Shown here: positions 42,156-51,174 of the stretch, one piece after another | Position numbering within the stretch: the stretch's first letter is position 1 | Layout of the letters: each line of letters starts with the position of its first letter | Source: STF1-184 sp050178795 | GTDB lineage: Bacteria; Bacillota; Clostridia; Christensenellales; UBA1242 | NCBI GenBank assembly: GCA_050178795.1 | Contig: JBFXFT010000006.1 | Location: forward strand, 1 to 64,000 | Direction of reading: 5' to 3' | Length of the DNA stretch: 64,000 nt | Notes under the pieces: model-generated | The model's database searches: none | Told to the model about the DNA's origin: nothing | The model's input: the letters and a program-made list of their open reading frames with translations, nothing else | Made by a program: the position numbers and the translations under genes

Positions 42156-44915
42156 ATGAAAAGATTTTTAGTTTTTGTAATAATTTGTATTGTTACTTTG
42201 AGTTTAGGTTTAACTACCTATTACTTTTTGCGAGACAATGAGGTAATAGTTGTTAACAGCACTTATTTTGAGGTTAATATTGGGGACTCTTTTGAAATAG
42301 ATTACGAGCACACAAATCCTAGCCCTACAACAGAGCTTACTTTTACGTCATATCAACCTGACATTGTTTATTTTAGCCCAGCAAATAATAAGTTTTATGC
42401 TGCTGCAGGTGGTAAGGCAATAATTGAGGTTAGTTCAAACAAAAAAGACTTCCAAGCAGTTACTATTGAGGTTTCTGTAGGTGATGGAACAACAAACGCA
42501 CCTTTCTATATTACTTCGGCAGAAACTTTAATGACAATAGGCACGAATGAAACTATGACTATGGATAAGTCTTATGTTTTGCAAGAAGATATTGACCTTG
42601 CTTCATACAATGACGGCATATTTATTCCTATTGGAAACAGTGCGGCAGAGGGCGAGGCTTTTAGTGGAACTTTTAACTTTAACGGACACACAATTTACAA
42701 TATGAATATAACTCAAGAAGATTTACCAAATGGCGTTAGCGTTTCAAATGCGGGACTATTTTCTGTTTTGGAACTTGGCGCAACAGTTAAAAATTTGAAT
42801 ATGGAAACAGTTACAATAACTGGTTACTTTGACAATGCAGGTGCAATAGCAGGTTTAAACTATGGCACAATTGAAAGAAGCCAAGTATTGAGCGGAACAA
42901 TAACAAACTTAGATACAGATGGAAGCACTGGTGGTATTGCAGGAAAGCAAACAGTAGTGAGTGAATTAAGACCACAAATAAACAGAGTTTACACAGCAAT
43001 CAGTGTTGACGGTGCAAAATATGCTGGCGGTATAGTTGGCTATAACCTTGGCGGAACAGTACTTAACTGTTATTCAAGCAGCCAAGTAAATGGGGACTCA
43101 AACGCAGTTGCTGGCGGACTAGTTGGCTTAAATGCTTTTGGTACATTTGAGACTGCACCTTATGTTGCTAGACTTAAAGATTGTTACTTTGACGGTGTTG
43201 TAAGCGGAACAAGTACTCATAGAGGCATAATTATTGGTGAAAACTTAAACTACGACGACCAATTTGACTTTAACACAGTAAGAGGTGTTTACTACTCTAC
43301 AGAAATCTCTGGCGAGATGGTTGCAGTAAGCAACATAGCAAATGAAAGTCTAAGTCCAAATTATGGCATATTTAATAAGACACTTGCAGAACTTCAACAA
43401 CAAGCAAATTATTATTCATATACCGATTTGCAAGACGCAGACATTTACTGGATATTCAACAAAGTTTGGTTGATATCTAGCGACACTAATGACGGTTTAC
43501 CATATCTAAACATGGAAGGACCAAAAGTTGATGGCGGTTTTGATACAATTGACGATGGAATAAGCATCAACAATCCAACCGATTTAGTAAATATATCTAT
43601 GACTGGCACTTATGTATTACGTACAAACCTTGACTTAATTGCCTTTACAGATTGGACTCCACTTGGAACAGAGGCAGAGCCATTTAATGGTAAGTTATAT
43701 ATAGCAATAGACCCAGCGACAGATGACTACTATAAGATAAGCAATCTTTCTATAACTACAAATAATGCAGGTAGCGGACTATTTGGATTTATTGGACCTG
43801 AAGGTTATGTAAAAGGACTTTATTTATATCAAGTAAACATTGAAGGTGGCAATAATATAGGTGCCGTTGCTGGTGTAAACAATGGTATAATAGAGGACTG
43901 TAAAGTAATAAACGAAGAAAATGAAGAGCAAACAAGAGTATTAACAGGCAGAAACTTAACAGGTGAGTTTAACATTGGCAGTCTTGTAGGACTTTCAAAC
44001 AGCTCAATAACTAATTGTTATGCTCAAATTAAAATAGAGGCTCAAAGCACTAATGGATATCAAACAAATGCTGGCGGTCTTGTAGGTTACAATAAAGGTA
44101 CAGTTGATAACAGTTACTCAAATAGTAAACTATTTAGTGTAAATGGTTACTCTAACTACATAGGCGGTATCGCTGGTAATAACGAAGGAACTATTGAACT
44201 AAGTTACTTTACTGGTAACTTAACAGGAAACGTTACATCTGAACAAGTTTGGGTTGGTGGTCTTGTAGGTTACAACTCTATATCAGGTATAGTAAAAACA
44301 TCATTCACAGATTTTGGTAGATACCAAAGCCTAATAGTTGGCGGTATAGTAGGAACAACTAGGGGACTAATTACTGAGTGCTACGCTGGAAACATCAGCA
44401 TTAAAGCAGAATACGCAGGCGGTTTAGCATTTAACATTGCAGAGGGCGAAATAAACAACTGTTACAGTGTTGCATATATTCAAGGTTTGAGTTCAACTAG
44501 TAGAAAAGCAGGTTTTGCTTACTTCATTGAATATCACCAAGATACTTATGGACAACTTAAAAATTGTTTCTCTGCTACAAGTTTTGACTTTGTGGGCACA
44601 AACTATACTGAAACTTATGCTCCAGTAAGATCAGAAGGCTTCTTAACTCCAAGGCAAGCAGGTTACATATATGACTCTATATACGATGACCAAGGACAAA
44701 AATCAACTATTCAAGGTTTCTATGGACTTTTCAATACAGAGTTTATTATTCCACAAGAATTAAGAGATATTCCTGTAACTACAGACCAAGCAATGGGAGA
44801 GGAAGGATTATTTGCAATATTCTACGAACACGGCTTTAACTCTGAAATATGGAACTTTGCAATAGGCGAATATCCAACTTTAAAAAATGTTATTGAGTTG
44901 CAAGACGCTGAATAA
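42156..44915 (+). CDS. Large GLUG-repeat surface protein
   Basis: 919 aa. An N-terminal hydrophobic helix (about 4-24) serves as signal or anchor. A bacterial Ig-like domain follows (about 32-110, EVNIGDSFEI...FYAAAGGKAIIEVSS). The rest is repeats with the GLUG core, e.g. GGIAGKQTVVSE, GGIVGYNLGGTVLNC, GGLVGLNAFGTF, GGLVGYNKGTVDNSYS, GGIAGNNEGTIELSYF and GGLVGYNSISGIVK. These build a beta-helix typical of adhesins. No sorting signal or C-terminal anchor is visible. Longest gene product in the accessory part and driven by a perfect promoter. Probable extracellular adhesion role; the target is unknown. Confidence 0.85.
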   Translation: MKRFLVFVIICIVTLSLGLTTYYFLRDNEVIVVNSTYFEVNIGDSFEIDYEHTNPSPTTELTFTSYQPDIVYFSPANNKFYAAAGGKAIIEVSSNKKDFQAVTIEVSVGDGTTNAPFYITSAETLMTIGTNETMTMDKSYVLQEDIDLASYNDGIFIPIGNSAAEGEAFSGTFNFNGHTIYNMNITQEDLPNGVSVSNAGLFSVLELGATVKNLNMETVTITGYFDNAGAIAGLNYGTIERSQVLSGTITNLDTDGSTGGIAGKQTVVSELRPQINRVYTAISVDGAKYAGGIVGYNLGGTVLNCYSSSQVNGDSNAVAGGLVGLNAFGTFETAPYVARLKDCYFDGVVSGTSTHRGIIIGENLNYDDQFDFNTVRGVYYSTEISGEMVAVSNIANESLSPNYGIFNKTLAELQQQANYYSYTDLQDADIYWIFNKVWLISSDTNDGLPYLNMEGPKVDGGFDTIDDGISINNPTDLVNISMTGTYVLRTNLDLIAFTDWTPLGTEAEPFNGKLYIAIDPATDDYYKISNLSITTNNAGSGLFGFIGPEGYVKGLYLYQVNIEGGNNIGAVAGVNNGIIEDCKVINEENEEQTRVLTGRNLTGEFNIGSLVGLSNSSITNCYAQIKIEAQSTNGYQTNAGGLVGYNKGTVDNSYSNSKLFSVNGYSNYIGGIAGNNEGTIELSYFTGNLTGNVTSEQVWVGGLVGYNSISGIVKTSFTDFGRYQSLIVGGIVGTTRGLITECYAGNISIKAEYAGGLAFNIAEGEINNCYSVAYIQGLSSTSRKAGFAYFIEYHQDTYGQLKNCFSATSFDFVGTNYTETYAPVRSEGFLTPRQAGYIYDSIYDDQGQKSTIQGFYGLFNTEFIIPQELRDIPVTTDQAMGEEGLFAIFYEHGFNSEIWNFAIGEYPTLKNVIELQDAE

Positions 44916-44929
44916 AAAATAAATTAAAT

Positions 44930-44963
44930 AAAAAATAGACATTTTAAAATGTCTATTTTTTTG
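44930..44963 (+). terminator. Rho-independent terminator after the GLUG gene
   Basis: AAAAATAGACATTTT pairs with AAAATGTCTATTTTT, followed by T residues. Confidence 0.85.
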
Positions 44964-45023
44964 TCGTGAAATCGTACAGAAAAAAAGCCCAAGAAAAAAC
45001 TTAGACTTTTAATTTTTTATCTT

Positions 45024-45314
45024 TTAATTTTGTTCGCTATTTTCGCTATCTTCTTTTACCGCTTTTTCATAAGCTGCTAGAACTGAAGAGTCAATCAATT
45101 GTCTAGTAGGGGTATCAATTGGATGCGCAATGTCCTTAAACTCACCATCTGGAGTTTTTCTGCTAGGCATAGGAACAAAATAACCATTATTACCTTCAAC
45201 AACTTTGATGTCGTGAATTACAAAACAACCATCAATTGTCATAGAAGCAACGGCTTTTAGTTTGCTATCATCCTTTTTTACTAGGCGAATACGAATATCT
45301 GTAATGTTTAACAA
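45024..45314 (-). CDS. spoVG: SpoVG family protein
   Basis: 96 aa matching SpoVG from the start: NITDIRIRLVKKDDSKLKAVASMT, with the conserved region FVPMPSRKTPDGEFKDIAHPI (about 46-66). SpoVG binds RNA/DNA and influences cell division and stress responses in Bacillota; its name comes from sporulation, which it does not prove here. The start is TTG, with AAAAGGATGGTGA just upstream; an ATG in that stretch is followed at once by a stop. The C-terminal tail is acidic (EDSENSEQN). Promoter not identified with certainty. Confidence 0.95.
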   Translation of the reverse strand: MLNITDIRIRLVKKDDSKLKAVASMTIDGCFVIHDIKVVEGNNGYFVPMPSRKTPDGEFKDIAHPIDTPTRQLIDSSVLAAYEKAVKEDSENSEQN

Positions 45315-45539
45315 GCTAAATCACCATCCTTTTTAGATTAGCTTTTAATATTAGCTACTTTTAGTTTACATACTTTTTTTTAAAAAAACAAATAAAATAA
45401 ACTATTTTTATTGATTTTAAAGCGTCCAAATGCACTAAATACGGCAAAATTGAATTATTTTTATATTTTTGTAGTAATTTTGCAATATTTTTATTTTTGG
45501 AAGTGAGGGCTAATTTTTAAATAATTTCTCATAAAAACC
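45315..45539. other. Intergenic region between divergent spoVG and rpmE
   Basis: 225 bases, strongly A/T-rich, with no open frame of interest or hairpin I can defend. It must contain the spoVG promoter. Confidence 0.5.
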
Positions 45540-45568
45540 TTGACTAAACAAGCATTTCATTATATAAT
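45540..45568 (+). promoter_or_regulatory. Promoter of rpmE
   Basis: TTGACT (45540-45545), 17-base spacer, TATAAT (45563-45568). Confidence 0.85.
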
Positions 45569-45599
45569 GACTAGGCTACAAATTATAGAGGTGATTAAA

Positions 45600-45803
45600 G
45601 TGAAACAAGGAATACATCCTAATTATCATGAAGTTGAAGTAACTTGCGCTTGCGGTGAGACTTTTAAGACTAGAGCAGTAAAAGACGGACAAGAAATGAG
45701 AGTGGAAATTTGCAAAAATTGCCATCCTTTTTACACAGGCAAAAGAAAGTTAGTTGACAGCGGCGGAAGAGTTGAAAAATTTAACAAGCGCCTTGGTAGA
45801 TAG
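45600..45803 (+). CDS. rpmE: Ribosomal protein bL31 (zinc type)
   Basis: 67 aa from the GTG at 45600, which is preceded by GAGGTGAT; the longer frame from 45540 would start inside the promoter. KQGIHPNYHEVEVTCACGETFKTRA and ICKNCHPFYTGKRKLVDSGGRVEKF are diagnostic. Two CxxC pairs (CACG, CKNC) bind zinc, so this is the zinc-containing (C+) form. Located in the order rpmE-prmC-prfA, as in many Clostridia. Ends TAG. Confidence 0.96.
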   Translation: MKQGIHPNYHEVEVTCACGETFKTRAVKDGQEMRVEICKNCHPFYTGKRKLVDSGGRVEKFNKRLGR

Positions 45804-45831
45804 CAATTAATTTAGGACATAAAAATTTTGA

Positions 45832-45857
45832 AAACTAGTAGCTTTACTAGTTTTTTT
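45832..45857 (+). terminator. Terminator or attenuator between rpmE and prmC
   Basis: AAACTAGTA pairs with TACTAGTTT around GCTT, followed by TTTT. It lies just before the prmC ribosome site, so it may reduce readthrough into prmC. Confidence 0.75.
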
Positions 45858-45871
45858 AAAGGAGAATTACT

Positions 45872-46711
45872 GTGTTTAATTTGTTGTCTTTAAAAAGACA
45901 AGTAAATGAAATATTTATAGGCAAGGGTATTGATGACAAATCAGAAACCGACTGGCTTTTTTGTAATGTATTAAAAATTAGTCGCACCGAACTTTTAATG
46001 AAGACAGAAGTTACCTTTTGGCAACATATAAAAATTTTAAGGCTTGCAAAAAAACGTGCAAGGGGAATACCTCTAAGCCACATATTTAGAGAGAGTTATT
46101 TTTATGGGCTTACGTTTAAAGTAAATAAAAGCGTGCTTACACCGAGGAAAGAAACAGAACTTTTAGTAGAACAAATAATAAACGACTATAAGGGTACAAA
46201 AAACAAAAAAATACTTGACCTTTGCACTGGTAGCGGTGCCATTGCAGTAGCATTAAGCAAAAATTTAAAGGACAAAATTACCGCTAGTGACATAAGTAAC
46301 AGCGCTCTAAAAGTTGCAAGGCATAACATTAAACATTTAGATGCAAGCGTAACTCTATTAAAAAGCGACTTGTTTGAAAATATAACTGGCAAATTTAACG
46401 CAATAGTAAGCAACCCTCCATACATTAAGACTGAAGACATAGATTCTTTGCAAGTTGAGGTTAAAAAGTATGACCCATTACTTGCCTTAGACGGCGGTAA
46501 TGATGGACTAGATTTTTTTAAAGAAATTATAAAAAAGGCTCCACAAAAACTTGAAGAAAATGGTAGAATATACTTAGAAGTAGGTAAGGGACAAGCAAAA
46601 GCCGTTTCTAAGTTACTTGAAAAAAATTTTATTAACATTAAAATTATAAAAGACTACAGCGGCGTAGAGCGCATAGTATACGCCACAAAGGGTAAAAGTT
46701 ATGATAAATAA
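45872..46711 (+). CDS. prmC: Release factor glutamine methyltransferase
   Basis: SAM-dependent N5-methylation of the glutamine in the GGQ motif of release factors; its substrate gene prfA overlaps its end. Visible: helical N-terminal domain (1-75), the loop GIPLSHIFRESYFYGLTFKV, the SAM motif ILDLCTGSGAIAVALSK (about 112-128) and the catalytic N181-P-P-Y184 that holds the glutamine amide. 279 aa, complete. GTG start with AAGGAG upstream. Confidence 0.95.
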   Translation: MFNLLSLKRQVNEIFIGKGIDDKSETDWLFCNVLKISRTELLMKTEVTFWQHIKILRLAKKRARGIPLSHIFRESYFYGLTFKVNKSVLTPRKETELLVEQIINDYKGTKNKKILDLCTGSGAIAVALSKNLKDKITASDISNSALKVARHNIKHLDASVTLLKSDLFENITGKFNAIVSNPPYIKTEDIDSLQVEVKKYDPLLALDGGNDGLDFFKEIIKKAPQKLEENGRIYLEVGKGQAKAVSKLLEKNFINIKIIKDYSGVERIVYATKGKSYDK

Positions 46712-47777
46712 ACTACAAAACATTAAGGGACGATATAACGAAGTAAACGATTTAATGCTACAACCAGACATTATGTCTAATCAAAAGGAGTACATTAAAT
46801 TAGCAAAAGAGTTAAAAAATTTAACTCCTGTTGCCATGCTATATGATGAGTATTTGTTGGTATTAAAAAACCTTGAAGACGCAAGAAAAATGTTGAAACA
46901 AGAAAAAGACATTGAAATGCAAGACTTTTTGAGTGAAGAAATTTTAGAATCAGAAGAAAAAATTGGTAAAATGGAAGAAGAGTTAAAAATACTTCTTTTG
47001 CCAAAAGACGAAAATGACGATAAAAACGTAATAGTAGAAATTCGTGCAGGTGCAGGCGGAGACGAGGCGAGCCTATTCGGTGGCGAAATTATGAGAATGT
47101 ACCTAAAATATGCCGAGCGTCAACGCTGGAAGGTGACAGTTTTAGACATAAGCGAAACTGAACTTGGTGGCATAAAAGAGGCTAGCATATCAATAAAAGG
47201 TAACGGCGTTTATAGCAAGTTAAAGTACGAAAGCGGAGTACATAGGGTGCAACGCGTACCAGAGACAGAAAGTCAAGGTAGGGTACACACTTCAACCATT
47301 ACAGTTGCAGTGCTACCAGAGGCAGAAGAGGTTGATTTTGAAATTGACCCAAAAGATTTACGAATAGATACTTACCGTTCTTCTGGTGCAGGCGGTCAAC
47401 ACGTAAATACCACTGACTCTGCAATAAGAATTACTCACCTTCCTACTGGAATGGTGGTAACTTGTCAAAATGAGCGTAGTCAACTACAAAACAAAGAAAT
47501 GGCTATGTATATGCTAAAGACAAAACTAAATGATTATTACCAAAGCCAAAAAGACGCGGAGTACGCCGAAAACAGAAAGTCGCAAGTAGGAACTGGCGAC
47601 AGAAGCGAAAGAATAAGGACCTATAACTATCCACAAGGTAGGGTTAGCGACCACAGAATTAATTTGACATTATATAGCCTACCTCAAATTTTGAATGGCG
47701 ATATGGATGAACTTATAACATCGCTTGAAATGGCAGACCAAAAAGCAAAACTTGAAGCCAATATAGATGAAGATTAA
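46701..47777 (+). CDS. prfA: Peptide chain release factor 1
   Basis: Terminates translation at UAA and UAG. Visible: the PxT-type tripeptide P187-E-T189 in RVPETESQGRVHTS (as in Bacillus RF1), and the catalytic G231-G-Q233 in RSSGAGGQHVNTTDSAIR. 358 aa, full length. Overlaps prmC by 11 bases. All stop codons used in this window are readable by this factor. Confidence 0.97.
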   Translation: MINKLQNIKGRYNEVNDLMLQPDIMSNQKEYIKLAKELKNLTPVAMLYDEYLLVLKNLEDARKMLKQEKDIEMQDFLSEEILESEEKIGKMEEELKILLLPKDENDDKNVIVEIRAGAGGDEASLFGGEIMRMYLKYAERQRWKVTVLDISETELGGIKEASISIKGNGVYSKLKYESGVHRVQRVPETESQGRVHTSTITVAVLPEAEEVDFEIDPKDLRIDTYRSSGAGGQHVNTTDSAIRITHLPTGMVVTCQNERSQLQNKEMAMYMLKTKLNDYYQSQKDAEYAENRKSQVGTGDRSERIRTYNYPQGRVSDHRINLTLYSLPQILNGDMDELITSLEMADQKAKLEANIDED

Positions 47778-47783
47778 AATTAA

Positions 47784-47811
47784 TAAAAAAAGAGGGGTGT
47801 CCCTCTTTTTT
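47784..47811. terminator. Bidirectional terminator
   Basis: AAAAAAAGAGGG and CCCTCTTTTTT form a stem around GTGT, between convergent prfA and degV. Confidence 0.85.
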
Positions 47812-48691
47812 ATTTGGCCTTTACTCGATCCTTTCCTAAAAATACTATGCCTAGCGTATCAGGTCCCGTGTGGGATCCAATTACTGGTCCAATATTTTTA
47901 ATTATTACATTGACCTTATGAAAATGTTTTTGAGTAAACTTTTTTAATAGTTCGGCGTCCTCTAAACAGTTCGCTTGCGCTATGTAAACATCTTGCTCTA
48001 TGTTCTCTAAGCCCATTTCTTCCAATTTATCCACTAAAATTTTAATGGCTTTTTTGGTGCCTATTGCCTTTGCAACAATGTCAAGTTTGCCCTCATTATT
48101 TATTGTTAAAATTGGCTTAGTTTGTAGCACTGTTCCTATTACTGCTTTGGCACCGCTAATTCTGCCGCCACGCCTTAAATGAAATAGGTCACTAATTAAA
48201 AACCAGTGTTGTATTTTGTGCTTAATTTCTTGAAGTTCGTTAAATATGCCTTGTGCTGTTTTACCCTTGTTTCTCTCTTGCACTGCGTATTTTACTAAAA
48301 TATTTTGCCCTTGAGTGGCACTAAGGCTATCCACCACATATATTTTATTGTCTTTATATTTTTGCATAACGCTTTCTGCCGCTTGGTTTGAATTGTCATA
48401 AGTTCCGCTTAAAGCACTAGAAAGGCTAATATGCACTATGTCGCAATCATATTGTTTTATTAGTTTTTCAAAATATTCTTCAACCTCAAAGGCATTTAGC
48501 ATAGAAGTGGTTGGCATTGCGCCATCTTTCATCTTTGCATAAAAATTATCATAGTCTTCTTGACTATCAAAATTGTCCCTGTATTCTTTGTCTAAAATAT
48601 ATAACATAGGAATATAACTTACATTATTTTCCACTAAAACACTTTTAAATTCGTCCAAACAACTGTCACTGCTAATAATAACTTGTTTCAT
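47810..48691 (-). CDS. DegV family fatty-acid-binding protein
   Basis: 293 aa, DegV fold that binds one fatty acid and presents it to fatty acid kinase in Bacillota. Start VIISSDSCLDEFKSVLVE is a variant of the usual TDSxxDL motif. Also TTSMLNAFEVEEYFEKL (about 67-83), the lipid-binding ISLSSALSGTYDNSN (about 95-109), VVDSLSATQGQ and RRGGRISG (about 170-177). All are conserved, so it should be functional. Monocistronic on the minus strand with a GGAGG site. Confidence 0.93.
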   Translation of the reverse strand: MKQVIISSDSCLDEFKSVLVENNVSYIPMLYILDKEYRDNFDSQEDYDNFYAKMKDGAMPTTSMLNAFEVEEYFEKLIKQYDCDIVHISLSSALSGTYDNSNQAAESVMQKYKDNKIYVVDSLSATQGQNILVKYAVQERNKGKTAQGIFNELQEIKHKIQHWFLISDLFHLRRGGRISGAKAVIGTVLQTKPILTINNEGKLDIVAKAIGTKKAIKILVDKLEEMGLENIEQDVYIAQANCLEDAELLKKFTQKHFHKVNVIIKNIGPVIGSHTGPDTLGIVFLGKDRVKAK

Positions 48692-48858
48692 AAATCCTCC
48701 AAAATATTGATGTTAAAAGTATATAATAAAAGGGCAATTTATGCAAATGGTTTTGCTTCGTTTTTTGTATAACATATTTTAACAAAGTTGGAGTAAAATG
48801 GTGCAATATTTAAAAAAATATGTTAAAATAACAGCATAGAAAATAAGGAGACCTTGGT

Positions 48859-50265
48859 ATGAAAAGGACAACGATTAAAGAACTATTTACAAACTTAAAT
48901 TTATATGCAGATAAACAAGTTGTAGTTGCAGGTTGGGTAAAAACATTAAGAAACAGCAACACTTTTGGGTTTATTGAATTAAATGATGGAAGTTTTTTTA
49001 ATAATTTACAAATAATTTTTGACGAGGCTGACTTTAAGAACTATGAGGAACTTACAAAAATTAAAATTGGTAGTGCCCTTGTAGTTACAGGTAGGGCTAT
49101 AGCAACGCCTAATAACCCTCAACCATTGGAGGTTAAGGCAACTGAAATTTTTGTTGAAGGTATGTCTACTGACGACTTTCCGCTTCAAAAAAAGCGCCAC
49201 AGCATAGAGTTTTTGCGTGAAATTGCATATTTAAGACCACGTACAAATTTGTTTAGAGCCATTTTTAAGGTAAGGAGCGAGGCATCTTTTGCTATTCACA
49301 AATTTTTTAACGAGCGCGGTTTTGTTTATGTTCATACTCCAATAATAACAGGTAGCGACTGCGAGGGCGCTGGCGAAATGTTTAGGGTAACAACGTTAGA
49401 TTTAAACAACCTTCCAAGGACGGAAGACGGCAAAATTGACTATAAAAAAGACTTTTTTGGAAAAGAGACCAACCTTACAGTTAGCGGACAATTAAACGTA
49501 GAGACTTTTGCACTTGCTTATAGCAATGTTTATACCTTTGGACCAACCTTTAGGGCAGAAAATTCAAACACTTCTAGGCACGCTGCCGAGTTTTGGATGT
49601 TAGAGCCTGAAATTGTTTTTGCAGATATTAAAGACAATATGAAACTAGCAGAAGATATGATTAAGTATTTAATCAGTTATCTTTTAGAAAATTGCAAAGA
49701 GGAAATGACTTTCTTTGACAGTTTTGTTGAAAATGGTTTAATAGAAAAACTTAAAAAACTTGTAGCAAGCGAGTTTAAACACATAACCTATACCGAGGCA
49801 ATAGCCCTTCTTGAAAAAGAGATTAAAGCAGGCAAAGTTGCCTTTGAATACCCTGTAAAATGGGGAATTGATATGCAAAGCGAACACGAAAGATATTTAA
49901 CAGAAAAAATATTTAACGGACCAATTTTTGTAACCGATTATCCAAAAGAGATTAAAGCTTTCTATATGCGTATGAATGACGACAATAAAACCGTTGCAGC
50001 AATGGATATGTTAGTTCCAGGAGTAGGCGAGATGATTGGTGGCTCTCAACGTGAAGAAAGACTAGAAAAATTAACAGCAAGAATAAAAGAACTTGGACTA
50101 AGAGAAGAGGACTATTGGTGGTACTTAAACTTGCGTAAATTTGGTACAGCAACGCACTCTGGCTATGGTCTAGGCTTTGATAGATTCTTAATGTATGTAA
50201 CTGGTACAACAAACATAAGGGACACTCAACCATTCCCAAGAACAACAAAAAACTGCGAATTTTAG
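48859..50265 (+). CDS. asnS: Asparaginyl-tRNA synthetase
   Basis: Class IIb enzyme that charges tRNA-Asn (present at 36792). Visible: N-terminal OB-fold anticodon domain (VVVAGWVKTLRNSNTFGFIELNDG, 18-41), motif 2 region FRAENSNTSRHAAEFWMLEPE, motif 3 region GYGLGFDRFLMYVTG, and the C-terminal PRTTKNCEF typical of AsnRS. The QREERLEKL sequence separates it from AspRS. 468 aa, complete. The TAG stop lies inside the left arm of the interspersed element copy B. Confidence 0.96.
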   Translation: MKRTTIKELFTNLNLYADKQVVVAGWVKTLRNSNTFGFIELNDGSFFNNLQIIFDEADFKNYEELTKIKIGSALVVTGRAIATPNNPQPLEVKATEIFVEGMSTDDFPLQKKRHSIEFLREIAYLRPRTNLFRAIFKVRSEASFAIHKFFNERGFVYVHTPIITGSDCEGAGEMFRVTTLDLNNLPRTEDGKIDYKKDFFGKETNLTVSGQLNVETFALAYSNVYTFGPTFRAENSNTSRHAAEFWMLEPEIVFADIKDNMKLAEDMIKYLISYLLENCKEEMTFFDSFVENGLIEKLKKLVASEFKHITYTEAIALLEKEIKAGKVAFEYPVKWGIDMQSEHERYLTEKIFNGPIFVTDYPKEIKAFYMRMNDDNKTVAAMDMLVPGVGEMIGGSQREERLEKLTARIKELGLREEDYWWYLNLRKFGTATHSGYGLGFDRFLMYVTGTTNIRDTQPFPRTTKNCEF

Positions 50266-50388
50266 GCTTAAATTTTGAAAACTTTTTCGTTACTGTCATT
50301 AGAAGCCAAACAGTCATTGACGCAATGTCAACTCCTGCTTGGACTTGAAATGCCGAGCCTCAAATTTTCCTAAAATTTAAACCTAAAA
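50260..50388. repeat. Interspersed intergenic element, copy B, with 17-base terminal inverted repeats
   Basis: Arms 50260-50276 and 50372-50388 are inverted repeats with one mismatch, which becomes a G-U wobble if the minus strand is transcribed. The core (50286-50377) shares four sequence blocks with copy A at 29571-29664. The hairpin stem TTGAC/GTCAA (50317-50331) replaces TTTAG/CTAAA of copy A. The left arm overlaps the asnS stop codon. No coding potential is supported on either strand. Confidence 0.75.
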
Positions 50389-50411
50389 GCAATTATAAAA
50401 TTTTAATGAGT

Positions 50412-50441
50412 AAAAAAACAACGAATTAACGTTGTTTTTTT
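50412..50441. terminator. Terminator between convergent genes
   Basis: AAAAAAACAACG pairs with CGTTGTTTTTTT around a short loop. Confidence 0.8.
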
Positions 50442-50451
50442 GTTTTATTAT

Positions 50452-51063
50452 TTATTTTTGAACTTCGTCTTTTAAAGGCTCGTCAAATTGTTCGTAGTAT
50501 CTTTCTACAGTGTGTATAAGTGGTTCTTTTTCTTCTTTACCTCTAAATATTCTACCTTCAAAGGTATGAAAGATAAATGAACCATCTTTTCCCTCTTTTA
50601 AAATGCCTTTGTCATATATTTCAAAATTTCTGTTGTGTTCAGAAGATAAATCAACATATTCTTTCCATTTTTGGTTTACAAAACAGTCATGACCTACTGT
50701 TTCTTCAAAATTACGATATATGTCTTTTGACTTTTCTACCAATAAAATATCATCAAGTGCCATGGCGAATTCTTCTTTGTTGTTATACTTTACTAGCGTG
50801 TGAAAATGTGAAAGTGCTAAAAAATCTTTATTGTCGTGTGTAACAAATTTGTAACGCGTTTCCTTTAGATAGTCTTCTAAAAACAATGTTTGTTTTATTA
50901 GTTTGCCAGCAGGAAAATAAAATACTTCTTCAATATAACTTTCATAACTATATTCAAAGTATATTTTTTTTACAGTTCCATTTTCCTCTGTTGTTTTAAA
51001 AATTCTTTGTGGTTTTATTTCCATACTGTGTTTGATTGGATCAACTTTTTCCATAACTGTCAC
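50452..51063 (-). CDS. Hypothetical protein
   Basis: 203 aa, soluble, beta-rich in the first two thirds (KKIYFEYSYESYIEEVFYFPAG), with a basic/acidic C-terminus (GKEEKEPLIHTVERYYEQF). No recognised motif, no signal peptide. GAGGTGA ribosome site upstream of the ATG. Monocistronic and divergent from uvrC. Confidence 0.55.
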   Translation of the reverse strand: MTVMEKVDPIKHSMEIKPQRIFKTTEENGTVKKIYFEYSYESYIEEVFYFPAGKLIKQTLFLEDYLKETRYKFVTHDNKDFLALSHFHTLVKYNNKEEFAMALDDILLVEKSKDIYRNFEETVGHDCFVNQKWKEYVDLSSEHNRNFEIYDKGILKEGKDGSFIFHTFEGRIFRGKEEKEPLIHTVERYYEQFDEPLKDEVQK

Positions 51064-51162
51064 CTCTGTAAATATCTTAAGCAGTATAACAATTAAATAT
51101 CAAAAAGTCAACAGCAAATTATTTTGCAGTTCATTTCATTTTGCGAATAAGGATTTTATGTA

Positions 51163-51168
51163 TATAAT
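51163..51168 (+). promoter_or_regulatory. -10 box of uvrC, predicting a leaderless mRNA
   Basis: TATAAT ends six bases before the uvrC ATG (51175). A weak -35 (TTGCGA, 51141-51146) lies 16 bases upstream. Transcription would begin at or next to the start codon, and no Shine-Dalgarno sequence is present. Confidence 0.6.
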
Positions 51169-51174
51169 AAAATT

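Noticed and set aside
49952..50317. Minus-strand reading frame over the asnS 3' end and element copy B
   Set aside because: It overlaps a conserved synthetase gene, has no ribosome site and no family features.
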